Positions 21,235-32,282 of a DNA stretch of 64,000 nucleotides are shown here, in pieces. Position 1 is the stretch's first letter; each line of letters starts with the position of its first letter. The notes under the pieces are model-generated. The model was not told the DNA's origin. It searched no databases and saw only the letters and a list, made by a program, of their open reading frames with translations. Source of the DNA: Bolinopsis microptera (taxonomy: Eukaryota > Ctenophora > Tentaculata > Lobata > Bolinopsidae); the NCBI RefSeq assembly GCF_026151205.1, contig NC_087078.1, forward strand, positions 6,279,675-6,343,674, in the 5' to 3' direction. The position numbers and the translations under genes are program-made.

Positions 21235-21478
21235 TGACCCCTCCCCCTCCCCTCCGCCCCTCGTTACTGCTGGCTTCTCACCGAGACCCCCTCACGTTAC
21301 ATGCTGATCCCTCACCAGGAACCCTTCGTTACTGCTGACTTCTCACTGAGACCCTCCTCGTTACTGCTGGTTTCTCACCGAGACCCCCCCCCCTCGTTAC
21401 TGCTGGCTTCTCACCGAGACCCCCTCACGTTACATGCTGATCCCACACCAGGAACCCCTCGTTACTGCTGACTTCTCT
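21235..21478 (+). repeat. Minisatellite CGTTACTGCTGGCTTCTCACC
   Basis: About seven imperfect units alternating CGTTACTGCTGRCTTCTCACCGAGACCCC with CGTTACATGCTGATCCCWCACCAGGAACCC, preceded by a C-rich run. The larger period is a two-part unit repeated about three times. Confidence 0.8.
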
Positions 21479-21505
21479 TGTTTCTTATATAATTGATTTA
21501 ATGTT

Positions 21506-21860
21506 TCCTTATAAAATCATGGATGTTCAAGAAAAAAACAAAAGATATGTATACGTAAAAGGACAAGTTAAGTTCCTGCGGAATAAAACAACGAATAATG
21601 GCAAACCAATATTGATTTAATGTTTCCTTAGATGGATGTTCAACAACTGCAAGAAAACAAACGGTATATCTACGTTTAAATTTTTTTTGTAATTATTTCA
21701 GAATGGATATCTAATGGAGGGTATAGCCTCCACCTCAAATGGATACACCACGCTCAAAGTATTCGAGAAACAAGCGGCCCCTGGGCCCCCAAAGAAGAAG
21801 AGAGTACCCAGACCCACGAGCAAAGGCAAAACAATGCGCAACATGTATATACACAATTAA
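21506..21860 (+). pseudogene. OB-fold-like ORF, copy 2 (two pieces)
   Basis: 21520-21620 encodes MDVQEKNKRYVYVKGQVKFL then RNKTTNNGKPIL. A near duplicate of its first bases lies at 21631 after TTTCCTTAG (MDVQQLQENKRYIYV). 21703-21860 encodes MEGIASTSNGYTTLKVFEK and the basic Pro-rich tail PPKKKRVPRPTSKGKT. Together they look like the beginning and end of the protein fragmentarily seen at 20489. TTTCCTTAG and TTTCAG before the pieces are possible acceptors, so this may be a split gene rather than debris. Confidence 0.4.
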
Positions 21861-22079
21861 TCAATGAAACGAAAAGTTTCATTGATAAATAATAATCTTA
21901 AGCCTAGTTATATATTTCAGCCTTCAGGACCGCAACCAGTTTTTAGATAATATAGACTTCTAAACCTGTGTTGACCATTAGGCAATTCCACGGACATCAC
22001 GACTCTCCGCTACCTTGTTAAGGTTATCAATAACCAAGAGATCATAGAACTGTTCATTATCACCAATAAAAAGGGAAAG

Positions 22080-23910
22080 AAAAGTGGAGAAGGCCTTATT
22101 GCTGTTGATTTAGCAAATTAATAATTATTAATTAATATTATTATTATGTTAATCAAAAGAAAAGAATTTGTTATTCTGGTCCTCATGGGAGTAATTCACC
22201 ACGGATGATGGATCCCGAACAATGGACACGGAGTTCCTTGGACGAGGAACGAAAGTGGCAACAGAGTGCTGCCGAAGTTATGCAAGCGAGTCAAGAGCCA
22301 GAAGATATCACCATAACAAACGTGGTATATCTTTCTCGACAGGAGAATGCAGTGGCCACGAACATCTCACCATAAGTGCAGTTTTGCCTGTTCAATTCGA
22401 AGTTGCACACACATTCATAATGATGAAGCATTGTATTGACCTCATAAAAGCAGCTCAGTTCTCGTAACAAGTGGAAAAAAAGATAATTGGTGACATGTAT
22501 TTAACTACAGAACAAGAATACAGTGGCATGCCAAATAAGCTTTAGAACTTGGCACACTGCTGCAAGAAGATATAATATGCTTTATTTATAGATTTATTTT
22601 GTTTATTCAATAACATAAATTTATTAGCTAAACAGTCCAAAGCAGTTTCAATATCAAGACAAAGAACATACGACTCAAGGAGGAGATGTCACTGCAAGCG
22701 AGTGGAGACTGGCTGCCTCTTCTTGGCGAAAGAACGGTTGTTTCAGGTGAGCCGCCCCAAAGCACTCGAAGGAAGCCTTCTTATGGTGTTGCTAAAACGC
22801 CATTTAGCATAACTCATGACTTGCTTGAAGATATATGAAGACCGGAGGGAACAGTTAAGTGACCTTGAGAAAACTGTTTAAATAGCTAGGTGTTAAGCCT
22901 CTTCCTAATAAGTGAAATGAACTTATTGAGGCTATTGTGCAAGCTTATGTTCCTTATGACGAATTTGCTACTAAGTATTTCAAGTTAGACGGAAAGTCAG
23001 GTGGTACTGGTGTTGCACTTGGTTTTGTACACATGGGGTAGTTCACGTGATGAAGATTTTAGTCGGCCCAGAGGGAGTATCTGACTACTGCCAAATGCTT
23101 ACATCATTCGAGAATGCTCCAAATGTCATAATCATCGATTTTGGACCGCAGGTGGCTAGACACATGAATATAGTTGAACAAGACCAATCTTTACAAAAGA
23201 GTGTGATCGGTGCAGAATAAATGAATTAGCTAAAGATTATGTTATGGCTTTTCGATTCGTTTGTAACAACACTAAATTGTTTCAGAACTTTCAAATTGGT
23301 CAGACCGTGCCGGCAAATCCCTAAGTTGCCAATAGAATCTATTATCGCGGGGAGATAAAGGCATATGATGTCAGTAGCACTGGTATAAAAAGAGAATTTT
23401 ATTAAACATACCACAAACATAAGAGAGACGTCAGTTAGCAGTTATTTCGTAACATTTGTTAAAATGAAGTAAATAATTGTATTCATTAATTATAGATCGA
23501 AAATGTCTAGGTCAACATCTGGAACGTGTCCACGGGCCGGGATTGTTGTACAGAAGAAGAAAATCTACACAAAAAGAAAGGATGGAAAAGAATGAGAGAA
23601 TGAGGAGCTGAAACTTGTATCAACACTCCTCATATATAATTTTGTAACGTTATATAATTAATCGAATTGTATTCTTATATAATACATGGTTAGTAATGGT
23701 TAGTAATGGTTAGTAATGGTTAGTAATGGTTAGTAATGGTTAGTAATGGTTAGTAATGGTTAGTAATGGTTAAAGTAATGGTTAGTAATGGTTAGTAATA
23801 GGTTTGTAACGGTTAGTAATGGTTAGTAATGGTTAGTAATATACATATTACTAACTGTAATCAAAAGCTAATTAATGATAATTAATAGCTAATATGGGGA
23901 CCGAACACGT
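22080..23910 (+). repeat. Repeat family A, copy 2 (transposon with SAP-like and DDE-like coding remnants)
   Basis: The longest copy. It keeps the empty pogo site (TA at 22327-22328). The interior shows coding remnants: ASGDWLPLLGERTVVSGEPP, then a SAP-like helix pair (LRKLFK*LGVKPLPNK then ELIEAIVQAYVPYDEF), then after a frameshift CTHGVVHVMKILVGPEG and ENAPNVIIIDFGPQVARHMN. The last blocks resemble C-[PS]-H-x-[VI]-x-Y-x-x-K-x-L-x-x-x-E...PN[VI]x[VI]xD.....[VA].H.N, which I associate with HMGXB3/KDZ-like transposase-derived proteins (tentative). The same frameshift occurs in copy 3. Confidence 0.65.
23689..23852 (+). repeat. 10-bp tandem repeat TGGTTAGTAA
   Basis: About fifteen units of GGTTAGTAAT in a row with two small interruptions (GGTTAAAGTAAT and GGTTTGTAAC). 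A sequence-level expansion inside repeat family A copy 2. Confidence 0.9.
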
Positions 23911-24164
23911 CTGTACTCTGCAACTATGTCAGGTCCGCCGGTAAAAACATGCACCTCAATTCTCAAGAATGTTTTTGTAGGAGAGCATTTCTCAGCTGAA
24001 AGCCCTCTGTCGGGCAGTGGTTATCCAGAGAGATAACTATTTAGAGTTATCGGGGCTAATGACAGTAGCCCAGCAAAGCACACAGCCGCCTCCAACCACC
24101 AACCCCACTAGCCCCAACCTCTAAAAGTCTAAATCAACCCCTCGAAAGACCCTGAAAAGGGCAC

Positions 24165-24419
24165 CCCCACCGTCTTGAGGAGAAACTTGCTGAACTGCAC
24201 AAGAAGATGTCTGGATCTAATCTGCTGAAAGAGGTTCGACGGGCAACTGGTGACGCAAAACTAAAAGTTGGCGATTACACGGCCTGCTTTTGGCAAGATG
24301 AGAACGAACATAACACTTGGTATATTGGGAGGATCTCTAGAATCATAGCTTCCAGATCTGTGGCGTTAACAAGGTTATTGTTTTTCAAGATTATCCTCAA
24401 TTTTTTTAAATCAACATAG
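24165..24419 (+). CDS. Fragment resembling a pogo-type transposase C-terminus
   Basis: The frame reads EEKLAELHKKMSGSNLLKEV then LKVGDYTACFWQDENEHNTW and YIGRISRI. VGDY-x-A-C-x-[FW]...WYIG parallels the GDFVLVK...WVGYI of 18177-18533. It ends at TTAACAAGG|TTATTG without continuing. This is most likely a decayed transposon ORF. Confidence 0.35.
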   Translation, partial: PHRLEEKLAELHKKMSGSNLLKEVRRATGDAKLKVGDYTACFWQDENEHNTWYIGRISRIIASRSVALTRLLFFKIILNFFKST

Positions 24420-24904
24420 CTGCAAATAAAATTATACGATACTACCAAATATTCATACAGTATTATGACTCACTGATTTATCATGTTATCTTATCATTTT
24501 ATAGAGTGGTTCAAAAAGTGGTGGCTTTGGAAAGAGAAAAAGGAGAAGCCTGATGTAGCTTCTAGTTCTCCATCTACATCAAGAGGATTACTCAAGACGG
24601 TTAAACCAGTATGCAAAAGGAAGTGGATTTAACCATGTCATGAAGCTCCACATAGCTTCATTGTTTCAAGTCATCAGCCCCGGCCCACCGGTGAGTTATA
24701 GTTTTCCCCCCTATTTTTTATCTGAAAGCAAAATTCATTACTAGAGCTGTTCATTTTCGTTATATATGACTCAAGACGTGTAGTTGGTAAGTTATAGGTT
24801 TTTTAGAAAGCGTACATTATTAGCGCTGTTTACTTTTGTTATATGAAATGTATAAACCTAATTTAATTCAGATCAAAATCGTTAATAAGAAAAACCCAAG
24901 ACCT

Positions 24905-25710
24905 AGCACATCCTCAAAATGTATATTACTACAGAACAAGAATACAGTGGCATGCCAAAAAGGTTTAGAACTTGGCACACTGCTGCAAGAAGATATAATA
25001 TGCTTTATTTATAGATTTATTTTGTTTATTCAATAACATAAATGTATTAGCTAAACAGTCCAAAGCAGTTTCAATATCAAGACAAAGAACTTAGGACTCA
25101 AGGAGGAGATGTCACTGCAAGCGAGTGGAGACTGGCTGCCTCTTCTTGGCGAAAGAACGGTTGTTTCAGGTGAGCAGCCCCAAAGCACTCGAAGGAAGCC
25201 TTCTTGGTGTTGCTAAAACGCCATTTAGCATAAATCATGACTTGCTTGAAGAATGAAGATATGAAGACCGGAGGGAACAGTTAAGTGACCTCGAGAAAAC
25301 TGTTTAAATAGATAGGTGTTAAGCCTCTTCCTAATAAGAGAAATGAACTTATCGAGGCTATTGTGCAAGCTAATGTTCCTTATGACGAGTTTGCTACTAA
25401 GTATTTCAAGTTAGACGGAAAGTCAGGTGGTACTGGTGTTGCACTTGGTTTTGTACACATGGGGTAGTTCACGTGATGAAGATTCTAGTCGGCCCAGAGG
25501 GAGCATCTGACTACTGCCAAATGCTTACATCATTCGAGAATGCTCCAAATGTCATAATCATCGATTTTGGACCGCAGGTGACCAGACACACGAATATAGT
25601 TGAACAACCCCAATCTTTACAAAAGAGTGTCATCGGTGCAGAATAAATGAATTAGCTAGAGCTGAAGATTATGTTATGGCTTTTCGATTCGTTTATTTTT
25701 AAACATTTGA
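24905..25710 (+). repeat. Repeat family A, copy 3
   Basis: ACTACAGAACAAGAATACAG ... TTATGGCTTTTCGATTCGTTT matches 22503-23265 over about 780 bp with few differences, including the internal frameshift. Copies 2 and 3 are in direct orientation about 2.4 kb apart. Confidence 0.85.
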
Positions 25711-25749
25711 AATAATACATAAATTATCATAATATGATATGTTTATTGT

Positions 25750-26683
25750 CAGGGGGGGGGGGGGGGGGGGGGGGGGGGGAGGGGGGGGGGGCGGGATCAG
25801 GTACCAAGTGACGTCAACTAAGTGCAAATTTGGAATTTTTCAAAAGACCCACCCACCCCCTTCGCGGTATAGTAATAACGGCTTTTTCGGATAATAATTA
25901 AGACACTAGACACCCACCCACTTTTGCCGGCTTCTGCGGTACTAACTGTTGAGAAATCACTGTGTCTTGGTATATAAAATAAGATGCCCACCCATAAATT
26001 GCTTTAAACAGCTCATTAAACATTGGGAAATGGGCAAATTATACCCACTATTTAGTAGGGGTTTTGTTTTCAATGTAATCGAATTAGATAAAAAGTTACA
26101 AACTAAATTTTTAAATTATAAAAACCCAAAAAAACTCAAAAAACCTCAAAACCCATTCCCAAAATTAAAATTTGAGGTAAAATGGGTTTTTTTGGGGTTG
26201 GACATCCCCTTTAGTACCACTAGCAGGAACCCGTCTAACCCTAAAGTGGTGTCAAGACTCAAGAGACTAAAAAATAATTATTACCTATTTAATTCGCGTT
26301 TTTGACACCACTTGGGGGTCCAAATTTTGGGCTCTAAAACTCCTATTTCTTGGCCAATTTTTTATTTTTTCATGCTGATTTGAATGCCATTAAAGCATTT
26401 GACCCAGTCAAAAAAGTTTCAGTTGTATATCTTTTACGGTTTTTGCGGAAAGTCGTGTTAAAGTTGATGCCGTGGTGTCAGTAAAATGGCACGGATAAAT
26501 AAATATATATATATCGTCTCGCTTTATATATAGTAAGATGTACTGACTGTTTTTCTGGGAAATGAGCAGCAGACCCACCACTTAGTACAAAAGTACTAAC
26601 TGCGTTTTGAAAGAAAATATGACCCACCCCCCCCCCCCACGTCACATACGATTCTGGCCTTATGATCCCCCCCCCCCCCCCCG
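25750..26683. mobile_element. Non-autonomous element with poly-G/poly-C termini
   Basis: The left end is CA followed by about 41 nearly pure G; the right end is a run of C then G (26667-26683). Inside these, GGGATCAGGTACC..GTGACGT at the left and inverted GGGATCATAAGG..GTGACGT at the right are similar. TTATTGT flanks both sides (25743-25749 and 26684-26690), a putative 7-8-bp duplication. It contains the repeat shared with 3085-3162. A hAT affinity is possible from the CAGGGG end and duplication length. Confidence 0.55.
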
Positions 26684-26992
26684 TTATTGTATTATTGAAA
26701 ATATTGTGTTTAACATACTTCTTAAGCTGATTATTACATAAAATAAGATTGTATTGATCAGTTGAATAGGTCTAGCTATTAGACTTGAGCTACTTCAATT
26801 CTATTCAGTAATTTATATCTCAGGATGTTAACAAGAGCTCTAAAAAAGACAGCAAAAGGAGATATTTTGTCTATCTCGTTGGAGTTTTCCGACCCGACAA
26901 ATATCGGGTCGGAAACCTAAAAGGGAAAGCAGCGAAAGAAGCTAAAAACCATCACAACAGAATGAACAGTTCTTCAATGGAGAACTTATAAT

Positions 26993-29087
26993 CAGGGTTG
27001 CCGGCATTTTTGAGAGTCATTTTTAAGGTTTTTTCACGTCTTTTAAGGCCCCTTTTGACCCATTTTTAAGGTCCAAAACAGTTAAATTCAAGGTTTTTTA
27101 AGGTCCACAGTGCGAAAATTTGGACAAACGTAATGCAATAAAGGTGCAAATTTAAGGTTTTTCAAGGTTTTCCGATACAGAAATTGCAATCATATCTTAA
27201 AAGGGGGAAGGTATAATTTCAGAAAACCCCAATTAGATCTACAACAAGCTAGGTATAATTTCAGAAAAACCCAATTAGATCTACAACAAGCTAGGTATAA
27301 TTTCAGAAAACCCCAATTAGATCTACAACAAGCTAGGTATAATTTCAGAAAACCCCAATTAGATCTACACCGAGCTAGGTATAATTTCAGAAAAACCTAA
27401 TTAGATCTACAACAAGCTAGGTATAATTTCAGAAAATCCCAATTGGATCTACAACAAGCTAAGTATAATTTCAGAAAAACCCAATTAGATCTACACCGAG
27501 CTAGGTATAATTTCAGAAAAACCCAATTAGATCTACACCGAGCTAGGTATAATTTCAGAAAACCCCAATTAGATCTACAACAAGCTAGGTATAATTTCAG
27601 AAAAACCCAATTAGATCTACACCGAGCTAGGTATAATTTCAGAAAAACCTAATTAGATCTACAACAAGCTAGGTATATTTTCAGAAACCCAATTAGATCT
27701 ACAACAAGCTAGGTATAATTTCAGAAAAACCCAATTAGATCTACAACAAGCTAGGTATAATTTCAGAAAACCCCAATTAGATCTACAACAAGCTAGGTAT
27801 AATTTCAGAAAACCCCAATTAGATCTACACCGAGCTAGGTATAATTTCAGAAAAACCTAATTAGATCTACAACAAGCTAGGTATAATTTCAGAAAAACCC
27901 AATTAGATCTACACCGAGCTAGGTATATTTTCAGAAACCCAATTAGATCTACACCGAGCTAGGTATAATTTCAGAAAACCCCAATTAGATCTACAACAAG
28001 CTAGGTATAATTTCAGAAAACCCCAATTAGATCTACACCGAGCTAGGTATAATTTCAGAAAAACCTAATTAGATCTACAACAAGCTAAGTATAATTTCAG
28101 AAAACCCCAATTAGATCTACACCGAGCTAGGTATATTTTCAGAAACCCAATTAGATCTACACCGAGCTAGGTATAATTTCAGAAAAACCCAATTAGATCT
28201 ACAACAAGCTAGGTATAATTTCAGAAAACCCCAATTAGATCTACAACAAGCTAGGTATAATTTCAGAAAAACCCCAATTAGATCTACAACAAGCTAGGTA
28301 TAATTTCAGAAAAACCCAATTAGATCTACAACAAGCTAGGTATAATTTCAGAAAACCCCAATTAGATCTACAACAAGCTAGGTATAATTTCAGAAAACCC
28401 CAATTAGATCTACACCGAGCTAGGTATAATTTCAGAAAAACCTAATTAGATCTACAACAAGCTAGGTATAATTTCAGAAAAACCCAATTAGATCTACACC
28501 GAGCTAGGTATATTTTCAGAAACCCAATTAGATCTACACCGAGCTAGGTATAATTTCAGAAAAACCCAATTAGATCTACAACAAGCTAGGTATAATTTCA
28601 GAAAACCCCAATTAGATCTACAACAAGCTAGGTATAATTTCAGAAAAACCCAATTAGATCTACAACAAGCTAGGTATAATTTCAGAAAAACCCAATTAGA
28701 TCTACACCGAGCTAGGTATAATTTCAGAACATCCAATCAGATCTACACCGAGCTAGTTATAATTTCAGAAAATCTTATCAGGTCTACACAGAGCTAGGTA
28801 TAATTTCAGAATATCCAATCAGATCTACACCGAGCTAAGTATAAATTCAGAAAATCCAATCAGATCTACATCAAGCTAGGTATAATTTCAAAAATTTTTA
28901 CTAATCCGGAAAATCCATTTAGATCTAACATCAAGCTAGGTAATAATTTAGGTATGGAACCTTAAAAAACCTTAAAAAACCCGAAAATTTGCCCGTTTTT
29001 CACGTCTTTTTTTAAGGTTTTTTGCCCAAAATTGCCGTTTTTAAGGTTTTTAAGGTTTTTAAGGTTTTTAAGTCCCCCGGCAACCTG
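26993..29087. mobile_element. hAT-type non-autonomous element loaded with a minisatellite
   Basis: An 8-bp target duplication CTTATAAT flanks it exactly (26985-26992 and 29088-29095). The terminal inverted repeats are CAGGGTTGCCGG on the left and CAGGTTGCCGG on the inverted right (1-nt difference). TTTTTCACGTCTTTT and TTTAAGGTTTTT motifs occur near both ends in the same orientation. There is no transposase. Almost all of the interior is a 42-bp tandem repeat. Length 2095 bp. Confidence 0.92.
27210..28945 (+). repeat. 42-bp minisatellite, about 40 units
   Basis: The unit begins AGGTATAATTTCAGAAAAAC and continues CCAATTAGATCTACAACAAGCT. Two alternating variants of the last part (ACAACAAGCT and ACACCGAGCT) and a shortened TATTTTCAGAAACC form recur in blocks, so higher-order duplication has occurred. 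Because 42 is a multiple of 3, open frames on both strands cross it; none is a credible gene. Units at the right end (28730-28945) are more diverged. Confidence 0.95.
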
Positions 29088-29284
29088 CTTATAATACCAT
29101 TTTGTATACACTAAATATTCAATATTTGTTCGTGTTTCAAAATGTTATAATTCAATTAACTCAACAGTCAACAATCTACCTAGCAAACCATATGCTTATC
29201 TGGGTTTCAGACAGGCCCTATGTTTAGTAACCCTGTGTCCGGCCCAAAGCTAAAGGATTCAAAACGTTAAACGGTTTTTCAAAT

Positions 29285-29400
29285 AGGGTAAGTCATATTG
29301 CAATGATTCGGAAAGAGTAGGATACCCCGATAATTGGATAATTATTTAGGAAACAGAAGTTCCGGCATATCTTATCACATCGGAGTTGTTTGGAAGTATA
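29285..29400 (+). repeat. Repeat family B, copy 1 (partial)
   Basis: CATATTGCAATGATTCGGAA AGAGTAGGATACCCCGATAA followed by ACAGAAGTTCCGGCATATCTTATCACATCGGAGTTGTTT. The same segment recurs at 29578, 32408 and 32999. Confidence 0.85.
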
Positions 29401-29577
29401 ATACTATAATTATATAATTCATAACAGTTTCTCGATTTAAATTTTGTATCTTATACATGAGTGTATGATTGTATCTTATTCATGATTCGAATTTATCAGT
29501 ATTAATTACCACTTATAAAGTCAGATTTTTAAATTTTTAAAGTATATAATATGGAAAAAATAAGAAAAATGAAGATA

Positions 29578-29809
29578 TTTGGACAAGTCATATTGCAATG
29601 ATCCGGGAAGAGTAGGATACCCCGATAATTGTGATAATTATTTAGGAAACAGAAGTTCCGGCATATCATATCACATCGGAGTTGTTTAGAAAAATGATAT
29701 AATTCTATAATTTGCATAATATAATAGTTTTACGATATATGAATTGAACACTTATTTTCGTTTCGATTTTATCAATATCAAAAGAATATCAAACACCAGA
29801 GATAATCTA
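29578..29809 (+). repeat. Repeat family B, copy 2
   Basis: Carries the first half (GTAGGATACCCCGATAATTG...) and the second half (TTTTACGATATATGAATTGA..., TTTCGATTTTATCAATATC, ACACCAGAGATAATCTA). Confidence 0.85.
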
Positions 29810-30020
29810 TGTTTGGTGGTAAAAGATGTTGTGGCTGCTACCAACCACACCAGTGATTTCTTTGACTGTCTGGGCCAGGTTTTTTCGTTCGTTGGAGCGA
29901 GCTCATTACGCTGGGAGGAGCTAAAGATGAACTCTCCGGGCTTGGACCTGAAGAAACTATGCCCAACGAGGTGGTCATCTCGACATGAAAGCACAAGGGC
30001 CATCAAGAATCGTTTTATAA
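29810..30020 (+). pseudogene. hAT-type transposase fragment (ZMYM/DUF4371-like), flanked by direct repeats
   Basis: The frame reads NLCLVVKDVVAATNHTSDFF, CLGQVFSFVGASSLRWEELK then LDLKKLCPTRWSSRHESTRA. The pattern N-L-x-L-V...FF..L...[FY].F...S..RW..L.......LK.LC.TRWS.R is that of hAT-related transposases and ZMYM1-like proteins, C-terminal half. An 80-90-bp direct repeat (family B second half, 29720-29809 and 30018-30105) brackets it, so the piece lies between two copies of the same sequence. No ORF continues outside. Confidence 0.7.
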
Positions 30021-30165
30021 TTAATAGTTTTACGATATATGAATTGAACACTTACTTTCGTTTCGATTTTATCAAAAGAATATCAAACACCAGAGATAAT
30101 CTAATATGAAAGAAGGAATGAGTATCACACCAGGCCACGCGATGGTGGAATTGTCAGAATAAATG
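30018..30165 (+). repeat. Repeat family B, copy 3 (second half)
   Basis: TTTTACGATATATGAATTGA ... ACACCAGAGATAATCTAATATGAAAGAAGGAATGAGTATCACACC matches 33130-33245. Confidence 0.8.
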
Positions 30166-30806
30166 CCGAAAATGCACGCTCAACACTACATCTTCTGTTT
30201 GCATTTATATCTCGATGATTAGAATTAGAATTAGAATTAGTATCGATTATATGATTAGTACGAACTTATTATTCTTTCAAGGCTGATGAACTGTATAAGA
30301 GCTTACAGAAGGCGACGGATAAAGACAAGTTTCGAAAGATAAGAAGTTATGTAGACGACATGGACACTTGAAGCGTTGTAGGCCCAAGATATAGAAAATC
30401 TTGGGTTCACTCCAGAGCAGAGGCTGATTTCTGCTCGGCCATAAGCCATTATATCAAAGCATGCGATGATAGGGTTAATGATCCGGACAACAGGATAGAA
30501 ATTATGATGCCCCTGTTCCGGTTCGTAATGGACAGGGTTATGATCCCTCATTTCCACCTGTATGGGAAGGAAACAACATCAGGGCTGAACTACAAGAAAG
30601 GTTCCTTCAGTTGCTTCTCGATCAAGCTGGCACTGCTCGTTTTGCGATAAGTCGTATCACGAGACAAGCAAAAGGATACACGAACAGTCAAAAAAGCACA
30701 GGAAACAAAAGTAGGTGCAAATAAGTTAATTTTATGACCGCATTATCACAGCTGCTATACTAAATCACTTATTATCGTTAATAATTTACATTTCAACTAG
30801 TCGTGA

Positions 30807-31267
30807 ATGAACACCGTACCCGGTACCAGTCAGTGTAAGGATCCGCTTAACAGCACTGGATAGAAAAGCTGCTGATGCTGTGACTGGATTAGGAGGAGCA
30901 TACTGTGACTTGTGCCACATCTCGAAAGAGGGTTCCCACTGTGTTGAGATCTTGGAAGAGAAACAGCAGATAACGAGGACACTGGAGGACACAAAAGCTG
31001 TAACAGTAGCACTTTTCAACGAGTTTGGAGAAGTAGTGAAGAATAAAGGGGATTACGATGTCATAACCAGTAGAGAAGGAGGTGGAGGGTAGTCAGGGTC
31101 TACACATGCTTCATCGAGGTACAGACTGGATCCTGAAACTCCTATATTATCATGAAATAACCTGTGTAAATCACTGGTCTGAGTCCAACAACATGAGGGA
31201 TCTGCAATTCATCAAGGATGGCAAGAAGAGAGTAATGGATGCTGGCTGGATGTCTATTTCCTGGTAG
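30807..31267 (+). pseudogene. Transib/RAG1-like transposase remnant
   Basis: One frame (30807-31091) reads RLTALDRKAADAVTGLGGAY then CDLCHISKEGSHC and TRTLEDTKAVTVALFNEFGE, followed by NKGDYDVITSREG. A shifted frame (31085-31265) reads GLHMLHRGTDWILKLLYYHE then WSESNN and FIKDGKKRVMDAG. This matches the order in Transib transposases and the RAG1 core: a zinc-binding C-x2-C block, then an R-[ST]-x-E segment, DY..R.G, then LH.L.R..D..LK..YH.....W.ES......[FI]....KK (recalled pattern, not computed). The region between the frames appears deleted. The acidic catalytic residues are not in view. Confidence 0.6.
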
Positions 31268-32214
31268 CTGTAACCAGAATCCTCAAACGCTTTTCGACCC
31301 AGTTCCAGGTTAGTTTGTTTACCACGTTCACTCTTGGACAGTTTTTAAATATTACAATTTGTAAGCTTTTCATTAATTTTAATATTTTTCTTGTAAGCTA
31401 CTGTGTTAAAAATCACATTATATTAGCATCATCATTGATAAACTTTTGATTCAACGTAAATCGTATTACAACCCTCGATTTTCAGGTATCCCGATTGACC
31501 ATCGACTGATATATTAACGTGCTTGAACGCACATGCATCAAAGTCGATTTTCCTGACTCAGCATGGAAGCGCTACTTTGAGTGGTAATGCCTGCTGATTA
31601 CCAGCCCAGTACAGGGAGGCTTACCTGTAGCTAATCCCAGAACACCGCAGGGAGATGTTCCGGGTACTGGTTACCCCAGTGTCTGTTGGGCTTCAGGTAG
31701 TCAGCTCGTAAAATGCTTATACTACCCTATACTATAAGGTTGTGTAAGTTTCCTGAAGATTATTATATGTAACACAACGCGACAGTTTGTAGAAACAGGG
31801 AGATAGTAAAACGACTAATAAAGTAAGTTCAGTGTAACTTCTCTAACAATTTCGAATATAATACACAGAACCAAATTTGATCCTTTTAACTGGTTAATAA
31901 ATTTACGATATATTTTGAAGATAGCTTTATTCCAAAAAAGATACACTCAGACCTCTTTCAGCCCAGAAATTCAGGACATCCAGGTGACAAAGTCAGTTAC
32001 AAAAAAGGTTAGCTATGTTTGACATAGCTTTTCACAAGCCGAAGAATGATCAGTGATGATGATGATTCACAACTTGCTTGAAAATCAGTCATGGATATTT
32101 AATAATGGTAAGTTATACGGTAAAATTGAATAAAATTAAAATAACATTTTTTAAACAACACACTAAGAAATGCGTCTAGATTAGGTATGTTGTTTACATA
32201 TGTAACTTGCAATC

Positions 32215-32282
32215 TGTAATTATACTAACCTTTTTATAATTCAGGTTTATGGTGTAAATCTACGTGTAATCATTGTTTCCAG
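32215..32282 (+). repeat. Repeat family C leader, copy 1
   Basis: ACTAACCTTTTTATAATTCAGG then TTTATGGTGTAAATCTACGTG and TTTCCAG. Related, more similar copies are at 35955-36027 and 36838-36903. Confidence 0.5.

Noticed and set aside
23689-23852. Telomeric repeat
   Set aside because: The unit is GGTTAGTAAT, 10 bp, inside a dispersed repeat copy, not TTAGGG, and not at a chromosome end as far as can be seen.
27210-28945. Could the regular 42-bp array be a CRISPR?
   Set aside because: There are no unique spacers; the whole unit is repeated, and it is enclosed by hAT-type ends in a eukaryotic genome.
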